Assembly (NCBI GenBank): GCA_034509755.1 | Contig: CM067545.1 | Location: 46,741,062-46,805,061 of the forward strand | Origin: Anisodus tanguticus | Lineage: Eukaryota > Streptophyta > Magnoliopsida > Solanales > Solanaceae | Reading direction: 5' to 3' | Length of the DNA: 64,000 bases | Part shown: positions 21,640 to 32,199 of the stretch, one piece after another | Position numbering within the stretch: the stretch's first letter is position 1 | How the letters are laid out: every line of letters starts with the position of its first letter | Made by a program: the position numbers and the translations under genes | The notes under the pieces: model-generated | The model's input: the letters and a program-made list of their open reading frames with translations, nothing else | Database searches by the model: none | Told to the model about the DNA's origin: nothing

Positions 21640-21893
21640 TGATGAAAGAAATAATCCCTTAATTATTTTTATTAATGAAAGAGTATATATACAATTTACA
21701 ATTTTCATAATAAGAAAATCATATTCCTATTCTACTCCTAAAACCTTATTCTACTTGTACAAGAATCCTATAATTATGGTAAGAGTACAATGCTAATTAA
21801 TTATAAATAATGTGGTACAAAATATTGCAACTAATTGTGGTACAAACCGTGATATACACTTACCATGTATATCACGGACGTGTGGTCTTTTAC
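21640..21893 (-). repeat. Copia LTR (3' LTR of fragment C)
   Basis: On the minus strand the LTR starts at about 21893 (TAAAAGACCACACGTCCGTG) directly after a G-rich polypurine tract (GACTGCGGGGGTG). Its inner part is shared with fragments A, B and D. The far edge near 21640 is estimated from where AT-rich repeat-like sequence gives way to the EC1 3' flank. Confidence 0.6.
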
Positions 21894-22810
21894 ACCCCCG
21901 CAGTCATAGCGGGCGATCTTCGTACGCTGAGACTGTCCCTAAAATCTTCAAAAAGGATCGAGGGAAGACCTTTTGTAAAGATGTCTGCAATTTGATACCT
22001 GGAAGGGATATGGCAGACGCGTACTTGTCCACGAGCTACCTTTTCACGAACAACGTGAATGTCCATCTCGATGTGTTTAGTGCGCTGGTGTTGAACCGGA
22101 CTACCAGACAAGTAGATGGCACTAACATTATCACAATAAACCAAGGTAACTTTCTGAATAGGACAATGAAGCTCTAAAAGAAGATTACGTAACCAACAGG
22201 ATTCAGAGACCACATTGGCTACCCCGCGATACTCGGCCTCTGCACTAGAGCGGGACAAAGTCGACTGACGCTTTGCAAACCATGAGACCAAGTCATTACC
22301 AAGAAACATACAATAGCCAAACGTAGAGCGTTTAGTGTCTGGAAAACTACCCTAATCAGCATCTGTATACGATACAAGTGTAGACGTCGATGACGGATAT
22401 AAATGTAAGCCAACATCAAGTGTCCCTGGATGTACCGAATAATGCGTTTGAGCGTATTCATGTGCTCAACCCTGGGATCATGCATAAACAAACACACATG
22501 TTGTACGACATACGTAATATCGAGTCTCGTGAAAGTAAGGTACTGAAGGGCCCCTGCAAGACTGCGATAGCGGTACTCGTAAGGTGAGCCAGCCTCAACA
22601 CCCAACTTGAGTTTAGTATCAATTGGAGTGGAAGTAGACTTGCATGAGGACATAGCAACTCGCTCAATGATATCAGTTGCATACTTTCGTTGGGATAAGA
22701 ACAACTCACCTGCATGACGAGAGACAACAATCCCCAAAAAGTAACTCAAGTGCCCCAAGTCTTTCATAGCAAACTCATAACTGAGCATTATCATGATAGA
22801 CTGACGTAAT
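21894..22810 (-). pseudogene. Copia fragment C: RT C-terminus and RNase H
   Basis: Frames on the minus strand give MKDLGHLSYFLGI, QRKYATDIIERV, STPIDTKLKLG, YRSLAGALQYLTFTR and then STLSRSSAEAEYRGVAN, HQRTKHIEMDIHVV and IADIFTKGLPS, the order seen in copia RT-RNase H. The two frames (22794-22219 and 22309-21890) overlap out of phase, showing a frameshift near 22310-22350. RT active-site, integrase and gag regions are missing on the right, where the sequence ends at fragment D. Confidence 0.88.
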
Positions 22811-22821
22811 GCATCCGTGAT

Positions 22822-22860
22822 TTACACTTACCATGTATATCACGGACGTGTGGTCTTTTA
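22822..22860 (-). mobile_element. Copia fragment D: 39-bp LTR edge
   Basis: ACACTTACCATGTATATCAC and GGACGTGTGGTCTTTTA repeat the LTR edge seen in fragments A to C. It sits at the right border of fragment C where a 5' LTR would be, but only its outer edge remains. Confidence 0.7.
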
Positions 22861-23395
22861 TATGAGATAATTAATCCACAACTTCTTTTTGATGTTGTCA
22901 TGTTATATAGTAACTTCTTTTCGGCCATGTTATATTAACTTTGTAAACCAAAGCGCGCTAAAAACAAAGATATCCATAAAATTAAGAGAATAAGTAAATT
23001 TTTTTAATCTTGTAGCTTAAAATAAAAATGTGAATAATGGACCACAATGATTTTAAATCGTTTTAAACATGTATATTAATGTTAGAATTAAAAAGTTACT
23101 ACATATAAAAAATGAAATCCTTTTTGAAACAGATTCAAAGTTAGAGACGTAAATTGGATAGAAAATACTCTAGTATATTGAAAGAAAATATGGTGGAAAC
23201 TTAATCTAAGTTTCAATAAGGCCTCTCATTAACAAGTCTAGTGAACAAATCAAAATGGGATTAATCAGGAAAAAAGCTAATGTGTTTTGACATAGGAGTA
23301 GTATTTTACAAGTTCTGCTTTCTTCATTATTGTTTACGTTACTGTGGAAGTAAAAGAATGTAGTCAAAAGTAATTTCAAGGAGATTACTTTACTT
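22861..23395. other. Unassigned AT-rich spacer
   Basis: No gene, RNA or definable repeat is visible up to the left terminal inverted repeat of hAT copy 2. Confidence 0.3.
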
Positions 23396-26357
23396 TAGAG
23401 CTGGCCAGTGGGCCGGGCTCGGGTCTGGCGGGCCGGGTTTGGCGGGGTCGGGTCGGAGCGAGACGGGTGAAGGGGACGGGATCGGGGCTGGCGGGATTTG
23501 CCGAAGTCCCGTCCCGATCCCGTCGGAATCGGGTCGGGGCGGGGGCGGGATCGGGTTCCGACGGTTTTTCCTTTTTTTTTTTAATAACATATGTATAAAA
23601 AAAACTCAATAATTAAACAAGACAAGATAGTGTAATAAAAATATTCCAAGGCTGTTTTTGTGCCTCTTATATTATTTAATAGACATATGATTTTTTTGTA
23701 ATACAAATACAATTGTCGAAATTGCAACTTTGTGGTGTTGTCCAAAAGTTGCAAATTACATAATAAAATTGCAACTAAAAAAATTACATTCTGAAAAAAA
23801 CCTGTTCTAGTTTCTTGATAATTTCCTGTGGTTCTTCGGTTGGAATTGGTATTTGTTGGTCAAATTGATCCACGTCGCTTCCACCACCTTCGAATGAGAT
23901 TTCGTTGTAGTTTTCGTCTTCTTCTTCGTTGATCTCCGATTGACCGTACCTTCTCCGCTCCGCTCGTATCCAATCTCTAAATAATACTGCAATTTCCAAG
24001 CTGTCTCCGGCTAATGAGTGTCTGTGGTCTCCTATTTGATATCTGCCGGCAGAAAAAGCACTTTCAGACGCAGTTGATGACGCTTGAATGTTCAAAACAT
24101 CTTGGGCCATCATTGAAAGTGTCGGAAAGGTCTTCTTATTCCTCCTCCGGTATTTCAGCAAGTCTTCACGTCATTCTTCATTGAGAACTGCTTGGTACTG
24201 TACAGAACCCTGGAAAATAAAAATATCAAACTTGCTAATTTGGTTAGTAGCGGTACGGCCGCACATTCTATCTCTGAGGCTTTCAATACTAGGCGCAGAA
24301 ATAGCATGTCTTTTGTGATGTTGTGTTGAAGATGAAGAAGATCGTATGGAAGCCGGTAGGTTACTAGCACTTTCTTGTTGATAAAACCTATATATTTTTT
24401 TGCATTGGTCTTCTACGCTAGACAACACTTATTCTTTAGTTTGTTCAATAGGTGGTGGGTGATTTGGATTTTTTGGACTTGGAGGTGGTAGTACTTCTAT
24501 ACAATCGTAAATAGTTTCAATAAGTGATTTAGTGTAGACGGATTTAATACATCACCAATAATATAAATAGTGGGAATAGGAATAAAATATTTTTTTATTT
24601 TGATAAATATTTTTTTAATAGCTGCATTGTAAGCTGGTTTTTCCATATATTCAGTAAGTAATAAAAATATTAGAGCTATATAAAACAACATAGTTGAAAT
24701 AGTAGGATAATATATACCGGAAAATTCTTTTGTTGCTTGAAAAAATTCTCTAAAAATATAATAAGTTCAGAAATTTTTACCTAATCACTATCTACAACCA
24801 TATCAGCTGGATTTTGATTATGAGAGTTAAAAAATAAAGTTATAGGTTTTCTATAGTCATAAGCAACAAGTAATTGCTTGTATAAAGAATTCCACCTAGT
24901 GGGTACTTCTTCTGAAATTTTTCTATAGGATAGTTGGCAATCATGACAAATTTTTTTATATTCTTTTCTTCGTTGTATTCTATTACTTTTAAAAATAAAG
25001 TTTATATCAAATTATATTTTACTAAGAATGTCTTCAAAAAGTGATAGACCATCCTTTACAATTAAGTTATATATATGGCACACACATTTTATATGAAAAT
25101 GATCTGGAAAAGATGGAGTTAAACTATTTTTTAAAATTGTAATAGCGTAATTGTTAGAAGAAGCGTTATCTAATGTAATTGTCATAATTTTATCGGTTAT
25201 TCCATAATAATGACACACTTGATAAATATTTTCTGCAATAAAAGTACCAGTGTGCCTATCATCTATATATCTATACGCTAAGATACGTTTTTGCATAGAC
25301 CATTTATAATCTATCCAATGACAAGTTACCGTTAAATAATCATGGCCGTTAGTACTACGACCTATATCAGACGTGATAGATACTTTGCCATTAAAATGAT
25401 ATAATGAATAACGTAAATATTGTTGATATTCATGTGCGAATTTAAATACATCTCTCTTAACAGTTGATCTAGGAAAACCGTTAAAAGTAGGATTATATAT
25501 ATCTCTAATGTAATGAATAAAACCGGGAGATGAAGGAAATGAAAAAGGCAAACCCTCCACATCAACTAATTTTGTTATTGTTTCCATATCTCTATGTTTA
25601 TTGTATTTAGGGCCTACAATTCCCCCCGTCATAGGGTTAATTTGACCATGTACTTGGTCTGGGACAGTATCAGTATGTGAACCTTGTCCCGATGGAGCGG
25701 ACGTTTGCGCACCCGGTTTTGAAGCCTGGTATTGGGCATACCTAGCTGGATGAACCCTTACTACGTGTCTCATTAAACCCCCCGTCTCACCGTGACCTTT
25801 TCCAGTTTTAAATTTTAAAACATCTTTACAAATTTTACATCTATCTACTTGATTCTCTACGTCCCTATCAAAAAATATCAATGCATCTGATTTTAATGTT
25901 CGTTTTGCTGGACCTCGTCTCATACTAGGGGGAATATGAGGCATTTCAGTTGAAGGTACACTAGTAGGTGTGTTGTCATCAACATTAGTGGGTGTATCAT
26001 CTAGATCATCGTCTAAATTAAAGTTTTCTTGAGTTCCAGAAAATAGCTCATCGTCTAAATCTAATGGTATTGTAGGAAAATGTTCAGTATCAACAAAATC
26101 ATCTTGTGTAGGAATAGGATGACTAGAAGAAGTACCCTTGCCCTTGTTGCCCCTACTAGAAGAAGCCTGACCCCTACCCGTAAGCATACGTTTAAATTCT
26201 TCCATTATAAATTTATAATTATACTAATAAATAATTAAAGTAAATAAAATTAAGTGCGCTAAATAAAATAAACAGACAATAATAATTTAATGAAGGAACG
26301 AATGTACCAAACGCCGACGTAACGTCGACGTGTAATCGAGAGGTTGAAAATTGAAGA
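23396..26357 (-). mobile_element. hAT transposon copy 2, most complete transposase, right end lost
   Basis: The left TIR TAGAGCTGGCCAGTGGG starts at 23396, followed by a GC-rich subterminal block and an AT-rich part. Transposase lies on the minus strand at 26205-23784. Homology to copy 1 stops at about 26357 in noncoding sequence, before the second GC-rich end, so this copy is truncated and its 8-bp TSD cannot be checked. The copy shares long stretches with hAT copy 3. Confidence 0.88.
23784..26205 (-). pseudogene. hAT transposase with BED finger (broken)
   Basis: The first part (26205-25012) is an open frame of 397 codons. It has a Ser/Gly-rich N-terminus, an acidic region, a BED-type zinc finger (CKICKDVLKF ... 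LMRHVVRVH, about residues 140-175), and the RNase H-like catalytic core with VSITSDIGRSTNG and TITLDNASSNN, each carrying one acidic residue. A stop follows SKI. The rest continues in other frames: FQATKEFSGIYYPT (about 24720), and the hAT C-terminal dimerisation region DVLNIQASSTASESAFSAGR (about 24100-24040). Transposase would excise and reinsert the element; several stops and frameshifts make this copy inactive. Confidence 0.9.
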
Positions 26358-27966
26358 TATAATATATGAATTTTTATATTTTGGTATATGAAGTTAAAGT
26401 ACATGTGTCTATTTATAAACTCTATATTGTGTACTTGAAATAATTCACAACACTTCATATTCTAACACTTCATATTCATACATGCATTCTATTTTGAATC
26501 ACGCCAACCCAAGATTAATAAACTTCTTTTTGACAAGATTAATAAACTTAGATACAATGCACCATCATTAATTAATTGTTTATTTTTTTTCTTAGTTACC
26601 GAAAAAAATTAATTATTTAATTTGAGAAATATAATGTACAAAATAAAAATTATTCTATAAATTAATAAAATATTAATTTATTGATAAATTAATAAAATAT
26701 TCATTTATTGATAAATTAATAACCCTATATAAGATAATAATTTTTCAGGTTCCAATGATATTCATTTATAGAGGTTTCGCTGTAGAAGGGAGCTGAGCTC
26801 CTTGTTCACCTTGAGTTGGGGGTATTTTAGGGATTTTTCTTTAGTCTATGCATTGCTTTGCTTGTACATCTATGCTTCTGAGGCTGTACTTCTTCTTTGA
26901 TGGTCAAAAAAACCTAAGCATAACCAGCTGTTTTAAGGGTACTTTCGGCATTTAGTACTTTTACCTGCTGCTGCCTTTTGTTGTACATCGTGAATAACAT
27001 ATTGAACTCTCCGATTTTATTCATTTATTAATCTCACTATTGTTAACTATTACACTTTGTTGTTTAGTTACAATGGGTCCATCAGGTCCAGAAGTATATT
27101 TATGTAAATATGTTAAAATGGAGCGTTGCTATTGGCTGATATTGAACTTCACTGTAGCTGCCATACAAACTTTTGGCTTCGGCGGATTGTATAAGAGGAA
27201 ACTAATCACATTAAGTTGTAATGGTTGCTTGTTATGAGCATTTTAGATAAACCTTTTTAATAAAATTTCAACTGATATTTTGCTTCTGTTAGCAGTATAT
27301 CCCAAAATTAAAAAATATGAAATTAAAGAATACGAATCATATAGTCATCGAATAACTATTGGCATATTAATGATATAAATAGCTTGAAATATAATATGAT
27401 TCAATAACAAACGTTAAATCATAATAGTCTTCTTCTTGTACTTTGAGAGAGGTAAAATAATCACTTGTATATTTACGATCATATGCAGAAATATAGAACT
27501 TAGATTGAAGTATTTTTCGAGTGACCTATTATATTATATATTATTTATGAGTGAAATATTTTATCACTTTAACTTTATAAAAACAAATTAACTATCCCCC
27601 CCCCCCCCCAAACGTTTTACAATTGCATTTCTCCTTTTACCCCGTGCATTATTTCTGTGTTCCATCTTTGTGCATTTTCTTTAATATGATATTTTAATTA
27701 ATTTCTTATTGTTAGTGTTGTACCTTTAATACAAATGATATCATATTTTATTCTAAATTATGATGTTAATTATTATGATATATCCAAAAAAATATTATTA
27801 TTTAATTTTTATAAATTACGATATTTTAATTATTATGCTAAAATTATGAAATATTTATTTTCTTTAGTTCCTTTTTAAACATTGTATGTTTTATTAAAAG
27901 AAGATAAGCTCAAATTTTACCAGATTATCTCAAAATTTATTTATACTTATATAATTTATTTTGTTT
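26358..27966. other. Unassigned AT-rich region with short repeats
   Basis: No gene is recognised. It holds a 27-bp tandem repeat (26659-26722), an L1-like 3' UTR-looking stretch near 26790-26915 (CTTTGCTTGTACATCTATGC), and a run of 14 C at 27596-27609. The short frame at 27040-27237 has no family resemblance. Confidence 0.4.
26659..26722. repeat. 27-bp AT tandem repeat, 2.4 units
   Basis: AAATTAATAAAATATT followed by AATTTATTGAT recurs at 26659 and 26686, with a partial third unit at 26713. The units are nearly identical (one A/C difference). Confidence 0.85.
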
Positions 27967-27983
27967 TATATATCTATATCCTT

Positions 27984-28149
27984 GGAGTAACTGGTAAAGT
28001 TGCTGTCATTTGATCAAGATGTCATAGGTTCAAGCCATGGAAACAACCTCTTGCATAAATATGAGGTAATAATAGACCCTTGTGGTCCACCCCTTCCCCG
28101 GACCCCGCGCATAGCGGGAGCTTAGTGCACCAGGCTGTCTTTTTTTTTT
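27984..28149 (+). mobile_element. Solanaceae SINE with 15-bp TSD
   Basis: The sequence GTAACTGGTAAAGTTGCTGT opens a tRNA-derived head with a B-box-like GGTTCAAGCC, then CCTTGTGGTCC, CCCCGGACCCCGCGCATAGC and GGAGCTTAGTGCACC, the well-known 3' part of a Solanaceae SINE family. It ends in an oligo-T run. A TSD TATATCTATATCCTT flanks it at 27969-27983 and 28149-28163. Such elements are RNA polymerase III transcribed and moved by LINE enzymes. The copy looks young, with perfect TSDs. Confidence 0.9.
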
Positions 28150-28165
28150 ATATCTATATCCTTAT

Positions 28166-28322
28166 TGTAAGATTGTATTAATCACCTTGGAGAACCTTTC
28201 TCATTAATACAAATATATGTAGGTGTACAATGTGTTGAATCCTTCTATAATAAGGATCTCAATTCTACCATAATTATACAACACAACATATGGTAATTAT
28301 ATTATACATACACGTGCTAATA
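28166..28322 (-). repeat. 3' LTR of the TA..CA copia element
   Basis: 157 bp, near-identical to 30104-30261. It begins TGTAAGATTGTATTAATC on the plus strand and ends GTGCTAATA. Its outer edge touches the TSD CTTAT, which itself overlaps the right TSD of the neighbouring SINE. Confidence 0.9.
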
Positions 28323-29830
28323 CACCCCCTTAGTCTGAGCGGGAGGAGGCCGGACGCGATCTGAAGTCAAGGAAGAGCTGTTTAGGAAGGTCTTTAGTGA
28401 ATATATCTGCGTCCTGATAAGAAGAAGGCACATGTAATACTCTAACGTGACCGAGAGCAACCTTCTCACGAACAAAGTGGATGTCCATCTCAATATGCTT
28501 GGTTCGCTGATGCTGAACCAGATTATGATATAGATAGATGGCGGATATGTTATCACAATAAATCAGAGATGCCTTACCCAACAGACATTAATGCTCCAAA
28601 AGAAAGTTTTAGAGCCAACAGATCTCAGCAACAACATTAGCAACTCCTTTGTACTCTGCTTTTGCACTCAAACGGGATAATATGGCTTGTCTCTTGGCAG
28701 ACCAAGATATGAGATTATCCCCAAGAACACACAATAGCCTGAGGTGGATCATCGCGTGTCTGGACAGCCTGCCCAATCAGTATCCGTATATGACAATAAT
28801 ATGGTCGGTGCTGAGGGGTAGATATGTAATCCATAATCAAGTGTCCCCTTAACGTATCGAATGATACGTTTAAGGGCAGTAAAATGAGGCTCCACGGGGG
28901 AATGCATGAATAAGCATACCTGCTGAACAACATAAGCAATATCAGGTCTAGTGAAAGTCAGGTATTGTAGGGCACCTGCAAGACTCCGGTATACGGTGGG
29001 ATCTGACACTGGATCACCATCCAAAACAATGAGCTTTGATTTGGAGTCAATTGGAGTAGACATGATCTTGCAATTTTCCATTTTAGCCATGTACACAATC
29101 TCCTCTGCATACTTATGTTGACAAAGAAACATAGTGTCTGCAGATCTGGTCACTGAAATCCCTAAAAAATAGCTCAACTTTCCTAAGTTAGTCATAGCAA
29201 ATTCTATTTTAAGCAGTGCAATGATCTCATTTTTAACAACTCACATGAGGCAGTGAGCACAATATCATCAACATATAATAACAAATATGCAATGCTACTA
29301 CCTCTATGAAAAATAAATAGAGAATTATCACACTTGCTGCATACAAACCCAATCTGTAAAATATATTGTGCAAAGTGATCATACCACGCGCGAGGGGCCT
29401 GTTTCAAGCCATAAAGTGACTTACGGAGATGACATACATATTGGGGGGCTGGATGGACAAAACCAGGCGGTTGATGCATATAAATTGTTTCTTTCAAATC
29501 CTCATGTAGAAACATATTTTTCACATCAAGCTGATGAATAGGCCAGTGCTTACCCATAGCAATGCTCAGAACTGTGCGAATGATGGCCGGTTTAACAACC
29601 AGACTGAAGGTCTCACTACAGTCTATACCCTCCTGCTGAATAGTACCATTAGCCACAAGTTTTGCCTTATACCTCTCGAGCTCACCACTATCTCTATATT
29701 TGTGATGAAAAAGCCACATGCATCGAATCTCGTTCACCCCCTCCGTCCTAGGAACCAAATCCCAAGTGTGATATTTCGTTAAAGCATTAAATTCCTCACA
29801 CATGGACATTCCAATTCGGGTCTAGTTTGT
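28323..29830 (-). pseudogene. Copia reverse transcriptase and RNase H, broken
   Basis: Read from 29809 down: WDLVPR, CMWLFHHKYRDSGELERYKA, QEGIDCSETFS, IHQLDVKNMFLHEDLKE, YGLKQAPRAWYDHF and the RT catalytic motif YVDDIVL (about 29255). After a shift near 29200 the next frame gives LGKLSYFLGISV, MSTPIDSKSKLI, SLAGALQYLTFTRPDIAYVV; RNase H follows in fragments to HQRTKHIEMDIHFV and DADIFTKDLP at 28330-28581. The YVDD box is intact, but frameshifts and stops separate the parts. The enzyme would copy element RNA into DNA. Integrase, protease and gag are not present upstream. Confidence 0.9.
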
Positions 29831-30090
29831 CCAATTTTGGGTTTTTGGGTATTGGTGAAACAGTTTGGATGGACAAGTTAAACTGGACTTTGGGTTTGAA
29901 AATCCATGTTGAGCACGGGTTTCCATACGGTGGGTGGCGGCAGGGGTATTTTCAATATTTTGAGGGAGTTGCTGGTTCAGGGATCTGACCGGTGGAATGG
30001 GTGGGGAGCAGGAACTGGTGGTGGGGTGGGGTGTCTGGTGTGTATTTTCTGGGCATGACAGTTTTGTGGTGTTGTGGTTGTGTCTGTCGG

Positions 30091-30103
30091 GGCTCTGATA
30101 CCA
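30091..30103 (-). other. Primer binding site, tRNA-Met
   Basis: TGGTATCAGAGCC on the minus strand directly follows the 5' LTR end CTTACA. This is the complement of the 3' end of initiator tRNA-Met, the usual primer for copia reverse transcription. Confidence 0.9.
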
Positions 30104-30261
30104 TGTAAGATTGTATTAATCTCCCCCGGGGAGCCTTTTTCATTAATACAAATATATGTAGGTGTACAATGTGTTGAATCATTCTATAATAAGGATCTCA
30201 ATTCTACTATAATTATACAACACAATATATGGTAATTATATTGTACATACACGTGCTAATA
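30104..30261 (-). repeat. 5' LTR of the TA..CA copia element
   Basis: 158 bp, same as 28166-28322 apart from a few substitutions (for example CCTTGGAG versus CCCCCGGGGAG). The outer edge GCTAATA is followed by the TSD CTTAT. Confidence 0.9.
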
Positions 30262-30266
30262 CTTAT

Positions 30267-31540
30267 GTTTAGATTCTTAAATTAAGTGTCTCTAAAAACC
30301 AAGTTATATAAAAGTTAACTATGCTTACATTCATTTTAGACACATAGATCTAAAATAAAATACGGATCCGCAGGTTTTCGCCTCGTCAATCGATTTTTTC
30401 CCTCGTTATTTTTGTCTTGGACATGGCCACATTTTTTAAACTTCAAAATTAATTTTTAAATCATATTTCATTTACCAAGAAAAATTATAAGATGTCTCCT
30501 CGAAAGATGAAAAAAAACAGATAACTAATTAGTGCATAAATCAAATTAGAAAATACTTGTTTCGTACAAATTTTATGACGTTGATTTGAAGCAGAATTCA
30601 AAGTAATGAAATAAGAAATTTAAACACAAGAGGCAGAAAAGAAAATTTATCATATGATTTTATTTTTCGTGAAGTATTAATCATTTTTCAGATTCGTTTC
30701 TAGAAGTATATTATTGGAAATGGCTTTCTCATGGTATGATTTAATGTAATCATCGAGTATAAATAATATTTACCATCAATGACTAATTTAACAGCTCCAC
30801 GTAGCAATACAATTCCTTTCATCACCTTAAACAGTTGCTTGGCAACTGACATTTTCTTGTTGAAGTAGGATTCTAGTTTTAATACTTTATTTATACCTAA
30901 ATCTCATATACAAAGGAGGAACTGTCATGCGGCCGCAGATTCCTTCGTCAACAAAAAAAAAAAGTACCTGTCATGAATTTCTTGACATTACATATTATTG
31001 AAATGTGAATGTAGAAAATAATTTAAATAATGCCTTGCAGTATTCATTCAAAGAAGTCTTAATACCGTTATATCCTTCTACTTTCTTGGATGGTGTTTTA
31101 TCTTTGAATCAAATTCTATAATTATATTTCCTATTCGTGTTGCTTAAGCTCATTATGATTCTGATTTTGAATAAAGCAAAATAAATATATATAGGTTTCA
31201 AATATAATGCATAGTTGATTTGATTTTATCTTAGTTTACTAACTTTAACAAAGTTGGATATCCTTGTTGATAACACAACGTAAACATAAGATTTATCCTC
31301 TTTCTAGCTTTTCAAACTTTTTGTTCATAGTTCCAAATCAAGATCTTCCACCTTAGATGCTTTGAAAGTAAAAATTTATCTAACCAAATTGTTGACAACA
31401 TATTTTATTTTTATGAAGTGAATTTTCAAAAACTAAATGAGAGCATCTCCTCTAATACCTTACCTATCATCTTTAACCCCAAATCTCAATAAATCACTTA
31501 TTAGAGGTTTTAGAGAGTTTACAAACTAACTTTCATTCTC
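30267..31540. other. Unassigned AT-rich region
   Basis: No open frame, RNA gene or clear repeat is recognised in these 1.3 kb. Confidence 0.3.
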
Positions 31541-32199
31541 TGGTTGCCTCTCTCTCCTCTCCCCCCTCTCTCTAACGGTAACATCACCCACCCCCACCCA
31601 CCCCACCCCATCCCTCCATTCCCGACGGTAAGACCCCATCAACGTCGCTCCGACTACTCACCGATGGCGACGGTCAGACCCAACAACACCGCTCCGACCA
31701 TCCATCGGCGTCGACGGAAAAATTTCATTTATTTTTTGTTATTTTTCTTGTTCTTATGTTCTTTTCTCCTAGATCTACACAGGTACACGATTTTTTTGGG
31801 GTGAAAATTCCGGTGAACAGTACTCCGTCGACGGTGAACAGTGACCGTGAACATCAATTTTCGCCGGCAAACAGGTTTGATTCAACTGGAGTTGGTACCT
31901 CCGGATGCCCATATCCATTCCTTGTTGTTAAATTTTTCCGCTTCTTGTCTTTACTTATAGCATTCTTGGCATAATGATTTTACTTGCCTCTATATTCCTG
32001 TTTATTTGTGATTACACTTTGATCCCTCCCTATATTAGGGTAAACAATTGAATATTCTTAATTTGGTTTTCTGTTTGTTTAATGTATTATACTATTTAGA
32101 TCTTTCTTTAGTTTTATTGGCATTGTTTCCTTTCCCTTTTGGTAGTTCTTGCTAATTTGTGTTGTAGTATTAACGTTAGCCTTTGACTAGTATTTTTTT
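31541..32199 (+). other. GC-richer leader, possible 5' UTR of the RTE LINE
   Basis: A CT-rich, CCCACCC-rich block (31545-31640) is followed by GACGGTAAGACCCCATCAAC-like repeats and a GGTGAACAGT motif, then AT-rich sequence leading into the LINE. The Pro-rich frame at 31544-31804 has no family match and looks compositional. It may be the LINE 5' UTR, since no other boundary is visible, but this is inference. Confidence 0.35.

Larger units (their letters stand above)
28166..30261 (-). mobile_element. Short copia retrotransposon with non-canonical TA..CA LTR ends
   Basis: Two LTRs (28166-28322 and 30104-30261) are flanked by a perfect 5-bp TSD, CTTAT (28161-28165 and 30262-30266). With this TSD the LTR in element orientation starts TATTAGCACGTG and ends AATCTTACA, so the ends are TA..CA instead of TG..CA. 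A primer site TGGTATCAGAGCC (tRNA-Met) adjoins the 5' LTR, and a polypurine tract (CTAAGGGGGTG) the 3' LTR. The total is 2,096 bp; gag, protease and integrase are deleted while RT and RNase H parts remain. Confidence 0.9.

Noticed and set aside
27040..27237. 65-codon plus-strand frame in AT-rich DNA
   Set aside because: No domain, no conserved neighbour, random length.
31544..31804. Pro/His-rich 86-codon frame
   Set aside because: CT-rich composition, no domain, and position upstream of the RTE LINE make a UTR more likely.
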